From Agrobacterium larrymoorei (lineage in GTDB: Bacteria; Pseudomonadota; Alphaproteobacteria; Rhizobiales; Rhizobiaceae), in assembly GCF_030819275.1 (NCBI RefSeq), contig NZ_JAUTBL010000002.1:1242501-1306500 (forward strand): a DNA stretch of 64,000 nucleotides, given 5' to 3'. Position numbers and translations under genes: made by a program. This document shows positions 50,784 to 60,478 of this stretch, one piece after another. Each line of letters opens with the position of its first letter. The stretch's first letter is position 1. Below the pieces are notes generated by a model that saw only the letters and a list, made by a program, of their open reading frames with translations, was not told where the DNA came from and did no database searches.

Positions 50784-51358
50784 ATGGGCGTTAAAAACTA
50801 TCTCGTTGAAGGTGTGTCCTGTTCTGGCAAAACCTCTGTGGCAACGGAGCTTCAGCAACAAGGCCATCATGTCATTCATGGTGACAGAGAGCTTGCCTTA
50901 TAAAGGTGATCCTGAGACCGGATCACCGTTGGAAGGGCAGTTGGATGGCGCGTGGATCATGGATGTATCTTTTGCTCACCGTCATCACCTTTGGTGTGTC
51001 GAGAAAGTAAAAGCTTTGATGGCTGATCAAAGCCATGCGATCACCTTTTTTTTGCGGCGGCGCTCGCAACGTTTCCACCTTCATTGGTCTGTTCGATGCC
51101 GTGTTCATCCTGCAACTCGACAGAACCACCTTGGATAAACGCCTTTTAATGAGACCAGAAGACGAGTTCGGTGGGAAAGCTGAGGAGCGGGCGTTTATCC
51201 TAGGGCTCCATGAGAACGGACAGGACGTTCCGAAGGGCGGCATCGAGATCAATGCGACTCAGCCAATTGGAGTGGTTGTTGCGGAGCTGTTATCCCACAT
51301 CACGGTGCAGTCATTCCGGCATTTCCAATGGGCCAGCACGTCCACAACTGTGTTCTGA
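50784..51358 (+). pseudogene. P-loop nucleoside kinase-like gene with two frameshifts
   Basis: Three forward frames join into one protein of about 190 residues. Part 1 (from ATG 50784, GAGGGT upstream) reads N-Y-L-V-E-G-V-S-C-S-G-K-T-S-V-A, a Walker A motif, then H-G-D-R-E-L-A and meets a TAA at 50901. Dropping one T near 50898 gives Y-K-G-D-P-E-T-G-S-P-L-E-G-Q-L-D-G. A second extra T in the T8 run at 51046-51053 separates this from C-G-G-A-R-N-V-S-T-F-I-G-L-F-D-A-V-F-I-L-Q-L-D, which continues to the stop at 51358. The content resembles small AAA/kinase proteins acting on nucleosides or RNA ends. Either the gene is dead or the sequence has two single-base errors. Confidence 0.75.
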
Positions 51359-51708
51359 AGATCACAATGCAGTGCACAATGACTTTTTGCTGCGCCTGCT
51401 CTTGTTCATCTCCCGTTCATCTGGCACCCTTTGGGGGTGATTTGCCAGATGTGTTTGTGCATCGAGAGCGATCCGCCGCCAAATGCGGCTTGGCTTCAAG
51501 CCTTTAGTTTCATCTTCCTTTCGAGCGCGGGTGTCATGCCGCGCTTGTCGATCCGTGTCGCCCATAAGTGGGCGCGGGTCAGTCTGGCGCCCGGCGCCAG
51601 CAGAAATGAGTCCGGGTGATCTCCGTTTTCTGGATCGCCCAAGCCGAAACGAGACCTGCTGTTTTCCTCCCAAGCGCAGTCGGTCTTTTTAGAGCTTGAG
51701 GAAATAAC
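51359..51708. other. Intergenic region with one hairpin
   Basis: No supported gene. CATCTGGCA at 51418 pairs with TGCCAGATG ending at 51452, with a CCC/GGG inner pair; it may end transcripts from the kinase-like gene although no T-run follows. Confidence 0.4.
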
Positions 51709-52362
51709 ATGTTGGTCAAGATAGTGGGCACCCTTGCTACTGCCTCGTTCATCCTTTTGTCGCCGGTACAGGTGAAGGCGCAGGAACGGGGGTTGATCTG
51801 GGCACCCACCAAAAATTCCGATCGCTCCTATTCGGCGCGGCTTGGTGCTAGGCTTCCGACGGAAACGCCGCTGCGCGCCGGTCTTGAAATGGGCATGAGC
51901 GCGTCTGAAGGTGGTGCGGTGGTGGACACGCCCGTGAAATTCTGGGGCGATATGACGCTCATGTCCACCAATCTACCGGGCGTGAGGATTGCAAGAGACA
52001 TCGGTGTTCTGATGAACGCACTGACTGGCTCGAGCGCGGTGACGATGACGATGACGCAGAAGCGCGTGGCGACGGCCGATTTCGATGTGGAGTCGAACCG
52101 AAACGTGACGGTGCGCTATGACGGTCCCAGCCAGCAGTGGAATGGGCTCGACGTCTCGCAATCCTTGCGGCTGACCCGCTCTGCGACCGGCACGGCGTTC
52201 GTGCTGACAGGTGCGAGCCGCCATACATTCGAGGAGTTCAGCTCCAGTCTCGCGCTCGAACAGAAGCTTTCAGATAATCTGACGGTGACGGGCAGTTTCG
52301 ATCGAGGGTTTGAAGATCGGTTCCGCCCGGCGGTGCATGCAAATTACAAGATCAGGTGGTGA
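51709..52362 (+). CDS. Exported beta-strand-rich hypothetical protein
   Basis: A 217-residue protein with a signal peptide (MLVKIVGTLATASFILLSPV then Q-V-K-A, cleavage near residue 24). The mature part has repeated strands of alternating polar and hydrophobic residues, such as Y-S-A-R-L-G-A-R-L, L-R-A-G-L-E-M-G-M-S-A and the C-terminal V-H-A-N-Y-K-I-R-W with a final aromatic residue, the signature of an outer-membrane beta-barrel. Family not recognised. GAGGAAAT lies 7 bases before the ATG. The sthA gene converges on it, 6 bases away. Confidence 0.68.
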   Translation: MLVKIVGTLATASFILLSPVQVKAQERGLIWAPTKNSDRSYSARLGARLPTETPLRAGLEMGMSASEGGAVVDTPVKFWGDMTLMSTNLPGVRIARDIGVLMNALTGSSAVTMTMTQKRVATADFDVESNRNVTVRYDGPSQQWNGLDVSQSLRLTRSATGTAFVLTGASRHTFEEFSSSLALEQKLSDNLTVTGSFDRGFEDRFRPAVHANYKIRW

Positions 52363-52368
52363 AGCGGC

Positions 52369-53787
52369 TCACGTGGCCGCTTCGTTCCTGTTCTTGATGT
52401 CGCCCATGCGGTTCCATGCATCCAGCCCGGCAATTTTATAAGCCTCGGCAAGCGTCGGATAATTGAAGGTATTTTCCACGAAATACTCGACCGTCCCCTT
52501 AAGGTTCAGCACCGCTTGCCCGATGTGAACCAGCTCCGTCGCGCCCTCGCCAACAATATGCACGCCAAGAAGACGCCGTGTCTTCAAGGAGAAGATCAGC
52601 TTCAAAAGGCCGGTATCAAGCCCCATAATGTGCCCGCGCGACGTTTCCCGGAAGCGCGCAATACCACATTCGTAAGCAATGCCGCGCTCCTTCATTTCTT
52701 CTTCAGTCAGGCCGCAGGTCGAAATTTCTGGAACGGCATAGATGCCATAGGGGAAGTACTTCTGCGGCTCCATGGCAATTGCACCGACCGCGACGCGTGC
52801 TGCGATACGGCCTTGCTCCATGGAGGTAGAGGCAAGGCTTGGAAAGCCCACCACGTCGCCAGCGGCGAAGATGCCTGGAACAGAGGTTTCAAACGTCTCG
52901 GGATTGACCGAAAGACGGCCACGGCTGTCGGCTTCGAGGCCTGCGGCGGCAAGGTTCAGCGTGTCGGTCGCACCCATTCTGCCGGCGGCGAATAGCACCA
53001 TTTCGGTAATGATCGTGCGGCCATTGTCGAGCTTGATCGAGACCTTGCCTTCCGGCGTGTGTTCCACCTTTTCCGCCTTTTGCCCCAGTAGCAGCTTCAT
53101 GTTGCGGTCGCGCAGCTGATAGGTGAAATCTTCGACGATTTCCTTATCGATAAAGTCGAGCATCGTCGACTTGGGGTCGATCAGCGTAACAGCGGTGTCC
53201 AGTGCGCTGAAAATCGTTGCGTATTCAATGCCGATAACGCCCGCGCCGATCACCACCATCGAACGGGGCAGCTTTTCGATCTGCAGCAATTCATCGCTGT
53301 CGATGACGGTCTTTCCATCGAAGGGCATATAGTCTGGCCTGAAAGGCCGGGTACCGACGGCAAGCAGAATGCTCTTGCCCATCACATGCAGGACTTCGCC
53401 GTCATCCTTGGTGATCTGCAGCGTGTCTGGGGTGATGAAGCTCGCCTTGCCGCGAATATGTTGCACACGGTTACGGGCAAACTGATGCTCGAGCACTTCC
53501 ACTTCATGATTGAGCGTGATCAGTAAGCGCTGGCGCAGATCCTCTGCGCTGATTTCCTGTTTGACGCGATAGGATTGGCCGTAAAAGCCACGCTCGCGCC
53601 AACCGGAAAGATTGAGCGCGGTCTCTCGCATCGTCTTGGATGGGATCGTACCGGTGTGGACGGATACGCCGCCGACGCGGCTGCCCTTTTCGATGACCAG
53701 AACCTTCTTGTCGAGCTTTGCCGCCTGAATGGCCGCGCGTCTGCCGGCGGGACCGCTGCCAACAACAATGAGATCGTATTGGTTCAT
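52369..53787 (-). CDS. sthA: Soluble (Si-specific) NAD(P)+ transhydrogenase
   Basis: A 472-residue flavoprotein of the disulfide reductase family that moves hydride between NADPH and NAD+. It has the FAD motif V-V-G-S-G-P-A-G-R-R-A-A (residues 8-19), G-T-I-P-S-K-T near residue 47, the NAD motif V-I-G-A-G-V-I-G-I-E-Y-A and the dimerisation domain with N-T-F-N-Y-P-T-L-A-E-A-Y. The redox disulfide of related enzymes is missing: the region reads V-S-V-H-T-G-T-I-P, with no cysteine pair, which fits SthA (in E. coli T-H-W-G-T-I-P). AGAGG precedes the ATG at 53787. Confidence 0.93.
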   Translation of the reverse strand: MNQYDLIVVGSGPAGRRAAIQAAKLDKKVLVIEKGSRVGGVSVHTGTIPSKTMRETALNLSGWRERGFYGQSYRVKQEISAEDLRQRLLITLNHEVEVLEHQFARNRVQHIRGKASFITPDTLQITKDDGEVLHVMGKSILLAVGTRPFRPDYMPFDGKTVIDSDELLQIEKLPRSMVVIGAGVIGIEYATIFSALDTAVTLIDPKSTMLDFIDKEIVEDFTYQLRDRNMKLLLGQKAEKVEHTPEGKVSIKLDNGRTIITEMVLFAAGRMGATDTLNLAAAGLEADSRGRLSVNPETFETSVPGIFAAGDVVGFPSLASTSMEQGRIAARVAVGAIAMEPQKYFPYGIYAVPEISTCGLTEEEMKERGIAYECGIARFRETSRGHIMGLDTGLLKLIFSLKTRRLLGVHIVGEGATELVHIGQAVLNLKGTVEYFVENTFNYPTLAEAYKIAGLDAWNRMGDIKNRNEAAT

Positions 53788-54024
53788 GAAAAAGCCTCTG
53801 GACGTGAACCGGGATCAATGCCCGAATGTGTGAATATCCGATGTGCGGAATTGTCGCGAAAAGCGTGATGCTCTCAGCATGCGGAAATGATCTCCGCATC
53901 CGCACATCTGGATGTCATGAGACCGCAGAGTGCATTGCAACAAATGCCTGCGTCAATCTGTAGCGCAGAAATCTGACGGATTCGTAACCGGCACAGAAAA
54001 AGCCGCAAACAGGCTATCGATCAA

Positions 54025-54570
54025 TCAGGACGCGGCGCCGTTGCTCTGCTGGCTGTGTAGTTGGTGCAGCTTCGCGATGTCTTCGCGCAATGCGGTAAGT
54101 TCGGCCAGGACCTTAAGATCGATCTTCTCGTGAAGAGAGAGAACTTCAAGCTCGGCCTTGAGATTGACCTCGTAATCCTTCGCAGCCTCAAAGCGATCGC
54201 GTTCTGCCTGCCGGTTCTGGGACATCATGATGATAGGCGCCTGGATGGCGGCCAGCATGGAAAGAATGAGATTGAGGAACACGAAGGGATAGGGGTCGAA
54301 GGCCGTCGTCGTCAGAACAACCGTATTGATGACTGCCCATACGGCCAGAAAGACCATGAAGCTGATGATGAAACCCCATGAGCCACCAACACGCGCGATG
54401 CTGTCCGCCAGCCGGGCGCCCACTGTGGATTCCTTGGAAAATTCGGCATTCGTATCGGTGGAAATCAGTTGCTTCTGATGCGCCACCTCAAGAATCCGCT
54501 TTTCGACCTCACCGATCTGTCGGGAGGATCGCTTGAAATGGGACAGGACGTAATCTGGAATGGCAGGCAT
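54025..54570 (-). CDS. DUF1003 membrane protein
   Basis: A 181-residue protein of the DUF1003 family. Two membrane segments lie at about residues 65-90 (F-I-I-S-F-M-V-F-L-A-V-W-A-V-I-N) and 98-118 (P-F-V-F-L-N-L-I-L-S-M-L-A-A-I-Q-A-P). The loop between holds D-P-Y-P-F, and S-Q-N-R-Q-A-E-R-D-R starts the cytoplasmic coiled coil: these three are the family's hallmarks. Function unknown. GGAGATGAATC lies before the ATG at 54570. It stands 66 bases downstream of the sulfatase gene on the same strand going away, so they are separate or loosely linked. Confidence 0.88.
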   Translation of the reverse strand: MPAIPDYVLSHFKRSSRQIGEVEKRILEVAHQKQLISTDTNAEFSKESTVGARLADSIARVGGSWGFIISFMVFLAVWAVINTVVLTTTAFDPYPFVFLNLILSMLAAIQAPIIMMSQNRQAERDRFEAAKDYEVNLKAELEVLSLHEKIDLKVLAELTALREDIAKLHQLHSQQSNGAAS

Positions 54571-54652
54571 GATTCATCTCCGGCAAGGCGTTGGCTGGAG
54601 ATAAACGCAAGGGACCTGCAAGTTCAAACGAAATTGCAGCCCCGAAGGCGCG

Positions 54653-56587
54653 TTAACCGGATGGCGTGGTTTCGTGGATCCAGTTGAAGCCCGGAAAGAA
54701 TCGCTCTTTGCCGAATTGATCGCCAAACATCATGTCGAACTGCAGCTGGCGATACTCGCTCAGCGCCGACGGCACAGTCGCGGGCGCGATCGACCAGTCA
54801 GGCACGGCTGACCCGTTTCGCTCCATCAGCATATGGCGGTCGATGACGGAATAGGACGCATGCACCTTGCCCAACACGCCGGTGTAGAAGGGATCGTCAA
54901 AACCCGCAGTCTTGAGGATGTGATAGGGCAATAGCGAGGGGCTGATCGTGCCGATCCGGTTTTGCAATCCGGCTTTGGAAGACCAGACAACCAGAGGCGT
55001 TTCATGCTCTTTCTTCATTGTGACAAGCGGTGCACGGCGTGTCGCCACCATGCCCGGCATGTAGCCGCTCTCAACGAAGGCTTGGCCAAGTGGTGGCAGA
55101 TGATCGCCAAAAAGCACGATGACGGTTTCTCTCTCGCGGCCCTTCGCCCACGCTATGAGCTTCGCGAAGCTATCATCTGCTTCCGAAACGCCCTGGGCAT
55201 AGGTGGCAAGCGCATCACGGGCATTGTCTGAGAGGTCGCCGCTGACGGAGACGGCTTTTTCAGCGTAGCGGTTCGCTTCATAGGGGCCATGTCCCTGAAG
55301 CGTGACCGCAAAAAGAAACTGCGGCTTTTCGGCAGCATCCACCGTCTGGATGATTTCATTCGTCAGCGCTTCATCCGAGGCGAAGGCGCCACGCTTTTCC
55401 ATTGGCGGCAAGGTTTCTTCGGAGCGGAATTCTTCGAAGCCGAAATGCTTGTAGACCTCGCGACGATTCCAGAACCATTCCTGGAACGGATGGACGGCAA
55501 TGGCGGAGTAGCCCTCCGAGCGGAAGAAGGTCGCAAGCGAGGGAACAGGGCGGCGTACATATTGCTGATAGGGAATGCTGCCATAGGGCAGGAAGGCATT
55601 GCTGAAGCCGGTCAGCGCTTCGAATTCCACATTGGCCGTCATGCCGCCAAACTCAGGCGAAAACACGTGGCCTGACTGCATGGCGCGGATGCGCGGCATC
55701 GGATCTTTCGAGAGCGTGACGTTCTCCAAACGTGTCGGATCCCAAAGCGACTCGCTCATGATCATGATGACATCGGGACGCTTGCTATGATTGACGGCGA
55801 AGGCGGAACTGTCGGACGGAATGTCCGCGATCGTCGCTTCGCCATAGCCATAGGGTGCCGTCACTTTCGCCATCGGAATATTGAAGGCGAAGGCCATGAT
55901 GAAGCCGTTGTGACGATAGTTTTCCTTTTGATCCCACATCATCGGAATGATGTTGAGGCGATCCCTGATCCAGGAATAGCTTGAATATTCCATCATCGAG
56001 CCAAAGCCGACGAAGAGCGGAACGGCAAGCGCCAGCCGCCACATCCTTGCCTTGAAGGGCATGACCGGCATGGCATGACGCGAAAGACGCCACAGCATCA
56101 CCATGCCAAAGGCGGCAAGGGCAAGAGCTGCTGCGAGCGCTATCGCAGTCAACGGTTGGGCTCTCAGCATGGCGGGCAAGAGCTGGAGAATCTGGCGCCC
56201 GAACAGCAGATCGGAGGGATAGAGCGGATCGGAGAGGTAAAGCTGTTTCTGGCTGGAAATGAACGCCGGGAGGATGAGCAGCGGAACGGCAACCAACAGC
56301 GACTGGTAATGACGCCCAAAGAGTGCGTCGAGCGCCATCAGGCCGACAACGACCGTGACGATCGTCGTGAGGCCAGGCCGTGCGGGCGACAACAGAAACG
56401 AGCCGACATCGTGCAACGTGCCGCGTGCGATCCACTCCATACAGACGACCAGGAGAACCGCTGCGAGAACGAGATTGATCAGCGTTTGGGCATCATTTGC
56501 AAAGCGGGCAGGGGAGCGTGTCCACGGTTTTGAAAGGACGAGCTTCATCCTTTCGGCAACCGTTGTTTTGGGCACCGATTTCGTCAA
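54653..56587 (-). CDS. LTA synthase-type membrane sulfatase / phosphoglycerol transferase
   Basis: A 644-residue protein with about five N-terminal membrane helices (to about residue 215) and a large periplasmic alkaline-phosphatase-fold domain. Metal-binding parts are M-I-M-S-E-S-L-W-D, E-F-G-G-M-T-A-N-V-E-F-E-A-L-T-G (nucleophile Thr region) and V-L-F-G-D-H-L-P-P. Gram-negative relatives (OpgB/CgmB-like) put phosphoglycerol on periplasmic glucans, using phosphatidylglycerol; that is the likeliest role in a rhizobial cell, as inference. The start is TTG at 56587 with GGAG 6 bases upstream; other starts in frame have weaker sites. Confidence 0.85.
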   Translation of the reverse strand: MTKSVPKTTVAERMKLVLSKPWTRSPARFANDAQTLINLVLAAVLLVVCMEWIARGTLHDVGSFLLSPARPGLTTIVTVVVGLMALDALFGRHYQSLLVAVPLLILPAFISSQKQLYLSDPLYPSDLLFGRQILQLLPAMLRAQPLTAIALAAALALAAFGMVMLWRLSRHAMPVMPFKARMWRLALAVPLFVGFGSMMEYSSYSWIRDRLNIIPMMWDQKENYRHNGFIMAFAFNIPMAKVTAPYGYGEATIADIPSDSSAFAVNHSKRPDVIMIMSESLWDPTRLENVTLSKDPMPRIRAMQSGHVFSPEFGGMTANVEFEALTGFSNAFLPYGSIPYQQYVRRPVPSLATFFRSEGYSAIAVHPFQEWFWNRREVYKHFGFEEFRSEETLPPMEKRGAFASDEALTNEIIQTVDAAEKPQFLFAVTLQGHGPYEANRYAEKAVSVSGDLSDNARDALATYAQGVSEADDSFAKLIAWAKGRERETVIVLFGDHLPPLGQAFVESGYMPGMVATRRAPLVTMKKEHETPLVVWSSKAGLQNRIGTISPSLLPYHILKTAGFDDPFYTGVLGKVHASYSVIDRHMLMERNGSAVPDWSIAPATVPSALSEYRQLQFDMMFGDQFGKERFFPGFNWIHETTPSG

Positions 56588-56831
56588 GTTGTACTCCGGC
56601 AGTCATGACGACAGGTGTGAATCACCTGTCATATAAGCGTCATCTAACTGTCACATACGTGCAATGAACGCGACATGAACTATGCAAAATTCACAGGTCT
56701 CAAAGATAACCATCGCGTGAGCCATCGATATTGCGCAGGCGCGTTCCGAAACCGTCTTGACTGGCCGTTGTTTTGCAACAGTTTTATCCGGCGCGTTGCA
56801 GAGTGAGAGCCGGCGCGATAATGAGGAAGGC

Positions 56832-58511
56832 ATGAGCACAGAACAGACCATTCCCCACACGTTCCGGATCGCGGTCGGACAATTCAACCCGACCGTCGGA
56901 GATGTCGCAGGCAACCTTGCCAAAGCGCGCGAGGCAAGAGCGGATGCGGCGGCCCAGGGCGCCGACCTTCTTTTGCTGACGGAGCTTTTCATCTCTGGCT
57001 ATCCGCCGGAGGATCTGGTTCTCAAACCGGCATTTCTAAAAGCCTGCCTCAAGGCGGTGGAAGATCTCGCGGCAGACACAGTCGATGGCGGGCCGGGCGT
57101 CATTATCGGTTTCCCGAGACAGGGAGAAAAGGGCAGGCATAATTCGGTTGCTCTGCTGGATGGCGGAAAGATCGTCGCACTGCGCGATAAGGTGGATCTG
57201 CCGAATTACGGCGAGTTTGATGAGAAGCGAGTCTTCAGCGAAGGCTCGATTTCCGGCCCCTATAATTTCAGGGGCATTCGCATCGGCATTCCGATTTGCG
57301 AGGAGATATGGAACGATTTCGGCGTCTGCGAGACACTGGCAGAGGCTGGCGCCGAGATATTGCTGGTGCCGAATGGGTCGCCCTATTACCGCGGCAAGGT
57401 CGATGTCCGTCATCAGGTCGCACTCCGCCAGGTCATTGAAAGCGGTCTGCCTCTGGTCTTCGTCAATCAGCTCGGCGGTCAAGATGAGCTGGTGTTTGAC
57501 GGCGCGAGCTTCGGTTTCAATGCCGACAAGACGCTTGCCTTCCAGATGAGCCAGTTCGAAGCCACGCTGGCAGTCACCGACTGGAAACGCACGGAGAATG
57601 GCTGGCACTGCAGCCACGGTCCGGTGTCGCATATTCCAGAAGGCGAGGAGGCCGATTATCGCGCCTGCATGCTGGGCTTCCGTGATTACGTCAACAAGAA
57701 TGGCTTCAAGAGCGTGGTTCTCGGCCTTTCCGGCGGTATCGACTCGGCCATCTGCGCCGCGATCGCGGTCGATGCGCTGGGCGAGGAGCGGGTGCGCTGT
57801 ATCATGCTGCCCTACCGCTACACCTCGGAAGAATCGCTGAAGGATGCTGCCGATTGCGCCAAGGCGCTTGGCTGCCGTTATGACATCGTTCCGATTGCCG
57901 AACCTGTCGATGGCTTCATGTCGGCACTATCGGATCTGTTCGAAGGAACGGAAGAGGGCATCACCGAGGAAAACCTGCAGAGCCGTGCTCGCGGTACGAT
58001 CCTGATGGGCGTCTCCAACAAGTTCGGCTCGATGGTGGTGACGACCGGCAACAAATCGGAGATGTCCGTCGGCTATGCGACGCTCTACGGTGACATGAAT
58101 GGCGGCTTCAACCCCATCAAGGACCTCTATAAGATGCAGGTCTATGCCATCTCCAGATGGCGCAACGCCCACGTGCCGCCTGGCGCGCTTGGACCTTCGG
58201 GCGAAGTCATCCCGGCCAACATCATTTCCAAGGCACCCTCTGCCGAGTTGCGTCCCAACCAAACCGACCAGGACTCGCTGCCACCCTATCCGGTTCTCGA
58301 CGATATTCTCGAGTGCCTGGTGGAGCAGGAAATGTCCGTCGATGAGATCGTGGCCCGCGGTCACGATCTCGCGACGGTCCACCGCATCGAGCATCTGCTC
58401 TATCTCGCCGAATATAAGCGCCGCCAGTCCGCGCCAGGCGTGAAGATCACCAAGAAAAACTTCGGTCGCGATCGCCGATATCCGATCACCAATCGGTTCC
58501 GCGACAGGTAG
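56832..58511 (+). CDS. nadE: Glutamine-dependent NAD+ synthetase
   Basis: A 559-residue two-domain enzyme. The N-terminal nitrilase-like amidase domain (about 10-270) shows L-L-L-L-T-E-L-F-I-S-G-Y-P-P-E-D-L (Glu), the lysine in D-K-V-D-L-P-N-Y-G-E-F-D-E and Cys in I-P-I-C-E-E-I-W. The C-terminal synthetase domain has the ATP pyrophosphatase loop L-G-L-S-G-G-I-D-S-A. It makes NAD from deamido-NAD, ATP and glutamine. AGGAAGGC precedes the ATG at 56832. The next gene starts 38 bases later. Confidence 0.95.
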   Translation: MSTEQTIPHTFRIAVGQFNPTVGDVAGNLAKAREARADAAAQGADLLLLTELFISGYPPEDLVLKPAFLKACLKAVEDLAADTVDGGPGVIIGFPRQGEKGRHNSVALLDGGKIVALRDKVDLPNYGEFDEKRVFSEGSISGPYNFRGIRIGIPICEEIWNDFGVCETLAEAGAEILLVPNGSPYYRGKVDVRHQVALRQVIESGLPLVFVNQLGGQDELVFDGASFGFNADKTLAFQMSQFEATLAVTDWKRTENGWHCSHGPVSHIPEGEEADYRACMLGFRDYVNKNGFKSVVLGLSGGIDSAICAAIAVDALGEERVRCIMLPYRYTSEESLKDAADCAKALGCRYDIVPIAEPVDGFMSALSDLFEGTEEGITEENLQSRARGTILMGVSNKFGSMVVTTGNKSEMSVGYATLYGDMNGGFNPIKDLYKMQVYAISRWRNAHVPPGALGPSGEVIPANIISKAPSAELRPNQTDQDSLPPYPVLDDILECLVEQEMSVDEIVARGHDLATVHRIEHLLYLAEYKRRQSAPGVKITKKNFGRDRRYPITNRFRDR

Positions 58512-58549
58512 CCCCGACTGGTCCAAGGGCAATCGCGACGGGAGGAACG

Positions 58550-59380
58550 ATGCGAAGTTCAGTCGAGATATTCAATGTCCGCACCCGCGAGAACCGCGTG
58601 GTCTGGCAGACAAAAAAGCTGTTCGAAGCCCCGAACTGGTCTCCGGACGGGCAGTATCTGTTGCTGAACAGCGATGGGGCCCTCTACCGTCTGTCTCTTG
58701 CCCGAGACATCTCGGTCGATAAGGTAGACACCGGCTTTGCCGTCCAGTGCAACAACGACCACGGCATCTCGCCGGACGGTTCAGTTTATGCCATTTCCGA
58801 TAAGGTCGAATTCGGCAAGAGCGCCATCTATCTAATTCCAGCTACCGGCGGCACGCCAAAACTGATGACGAGGAATCTTCCGTCCTACTGGCATGGCTGG
58901 GCGCCGGACGGCAGAAGCTTCGCCTATTGCGGGATCAGAGATCAGGTTTTCGATATCTATGCCATGGACATCGAGACCGGCACCGAAATACGCCTGACCC
59001 ATGGCGAGGGGCGAAATGACGGCCCGGATTATTCAGCCGATGGTCAGTGGATCTACTTCAACTCCAGCCGCACCGGGCAGATGCAGATTTGGCGGGTGAG
59101 GCCGGATGGATCGGATGTGGAGCGCATCACCGATAGCCAATATGGCGACTGGTTTCCGCATCCCTCGCCCAAGGGAGAAAAGGTCGTATTCATCTCTTAC
59201 GACGGCGACGTCTTCGACCATCCGCGTGACCTCAATGTTCGGGTGCGATTGATGGACCCCGATGGCGGCAATGTCGAAACGCTCTTCGGTCTCTTCGGCG
59301 GGCAGGGGACGATGAACTCGCCCAACTGGTCACCGGACGGTGACGAATTCGCCTATGTGCGATATTTTCCGGTTGGATAG
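58550..59380 (+). CDS. TolB-like beta-propeller protein
   Basis: A 276-residue protein without a signal peptide, made of about six propeller blades with the TolB/PD40 motif: N-W-S-P-D-G-Q-Y-L-L, G-I-S-P-D-G-S-V-Y-A, W-A-P-D-G-R-S-F-A-Y, Y-S-A-D-G-Q-W-I-Y-F, H-P-S-P-K-G-E-K-V-V-F and N-W-S-P-D-G-D-E-F-A-Y. Periplasmic TolB belongs to the Tol-Pal system; this one lacks the export signal and the N-terminal domain, so it is a cytoplasmic relative with unknown binding partner. GGGAGGAACG lies before the ATG. Confidence 0.85.
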   Translation: MRSSVEIFNVRTRENRVVWQTKKLFEAPNWSPDGQYLLLNSDGALYRLSLARDISVDKVDTGFAVQCNNDHGISPDGSVYAISDKVEFGKSAIYLIPATGGTPKLMTRNLPSYWHGWAPDGRSFAYCGIRDQVFDIYAMDIETGTEIRLTHGEGRNDGPDYSADGQWIYFNSSRTGQMQIWRVRPDGSDVERITDSQYGDWFPHPSPKGEKVVFISYDGDVFDHPRDLNVRVRLMDPDGGNVETLFGLFGGQGTMNSPNWSPDGDEFAYVRYFPVG

Positions 59381-59424
59381 ACCTGCGGCGCTTGCCTTCC
59401 GATCGGCAATTGCCCATACGCAAC

Positions 59425-59585
59425 GTCGTCAGGTGCCTGCTTTGGCAGGAGAATCGGGAATGCGGTGCAAGACCGCAACGTGCCCAACGCTGTAAGGTGG
59501 ATGCCTGTTGCCATAAGCCACTGAGCAATCGGGAAGGCGGCAACCGGCAGAAGAAGCCAAGTCAGAAGACCGGCCTGACACGATA
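59425..59585 (+). promoter_or_regulatory. Cobalamin (B12) riboswitch upstream of bluB
   Basis: The leader has the P1 stem GTCAGG (59428-59433) / CCTGAC (59574-59579), the core GGGAATGCGGTGCAA, the segment AAGCCACTGAGCAATCGGGA and the B12 box AGCCAAGTCAGAAGACCGGC at 59554-59573. These are the conserved parts of the adenosylcobalamin riboswitch in their normal order. It sits 100 bases before bluB, so cobalamin should lower bluB expression. Confidence 0.92.
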
Positions 59586-59617
59586 GACCAGTCCGCGCGG
59601 ACGGCGGCAGGTTGTGA

Positions 59618-60373
<756 letters not shown>

Positions 60374-60478
60374 CGAAGGGGCCATCTTGTCGGTGGGCGT
60401 ATCAGTCAGCCAAAATCCACTTGCCAGTCCTCATGGCCGGTGGCTTAGTTCACTCTCATTTCGAGAGGGGATCATATT

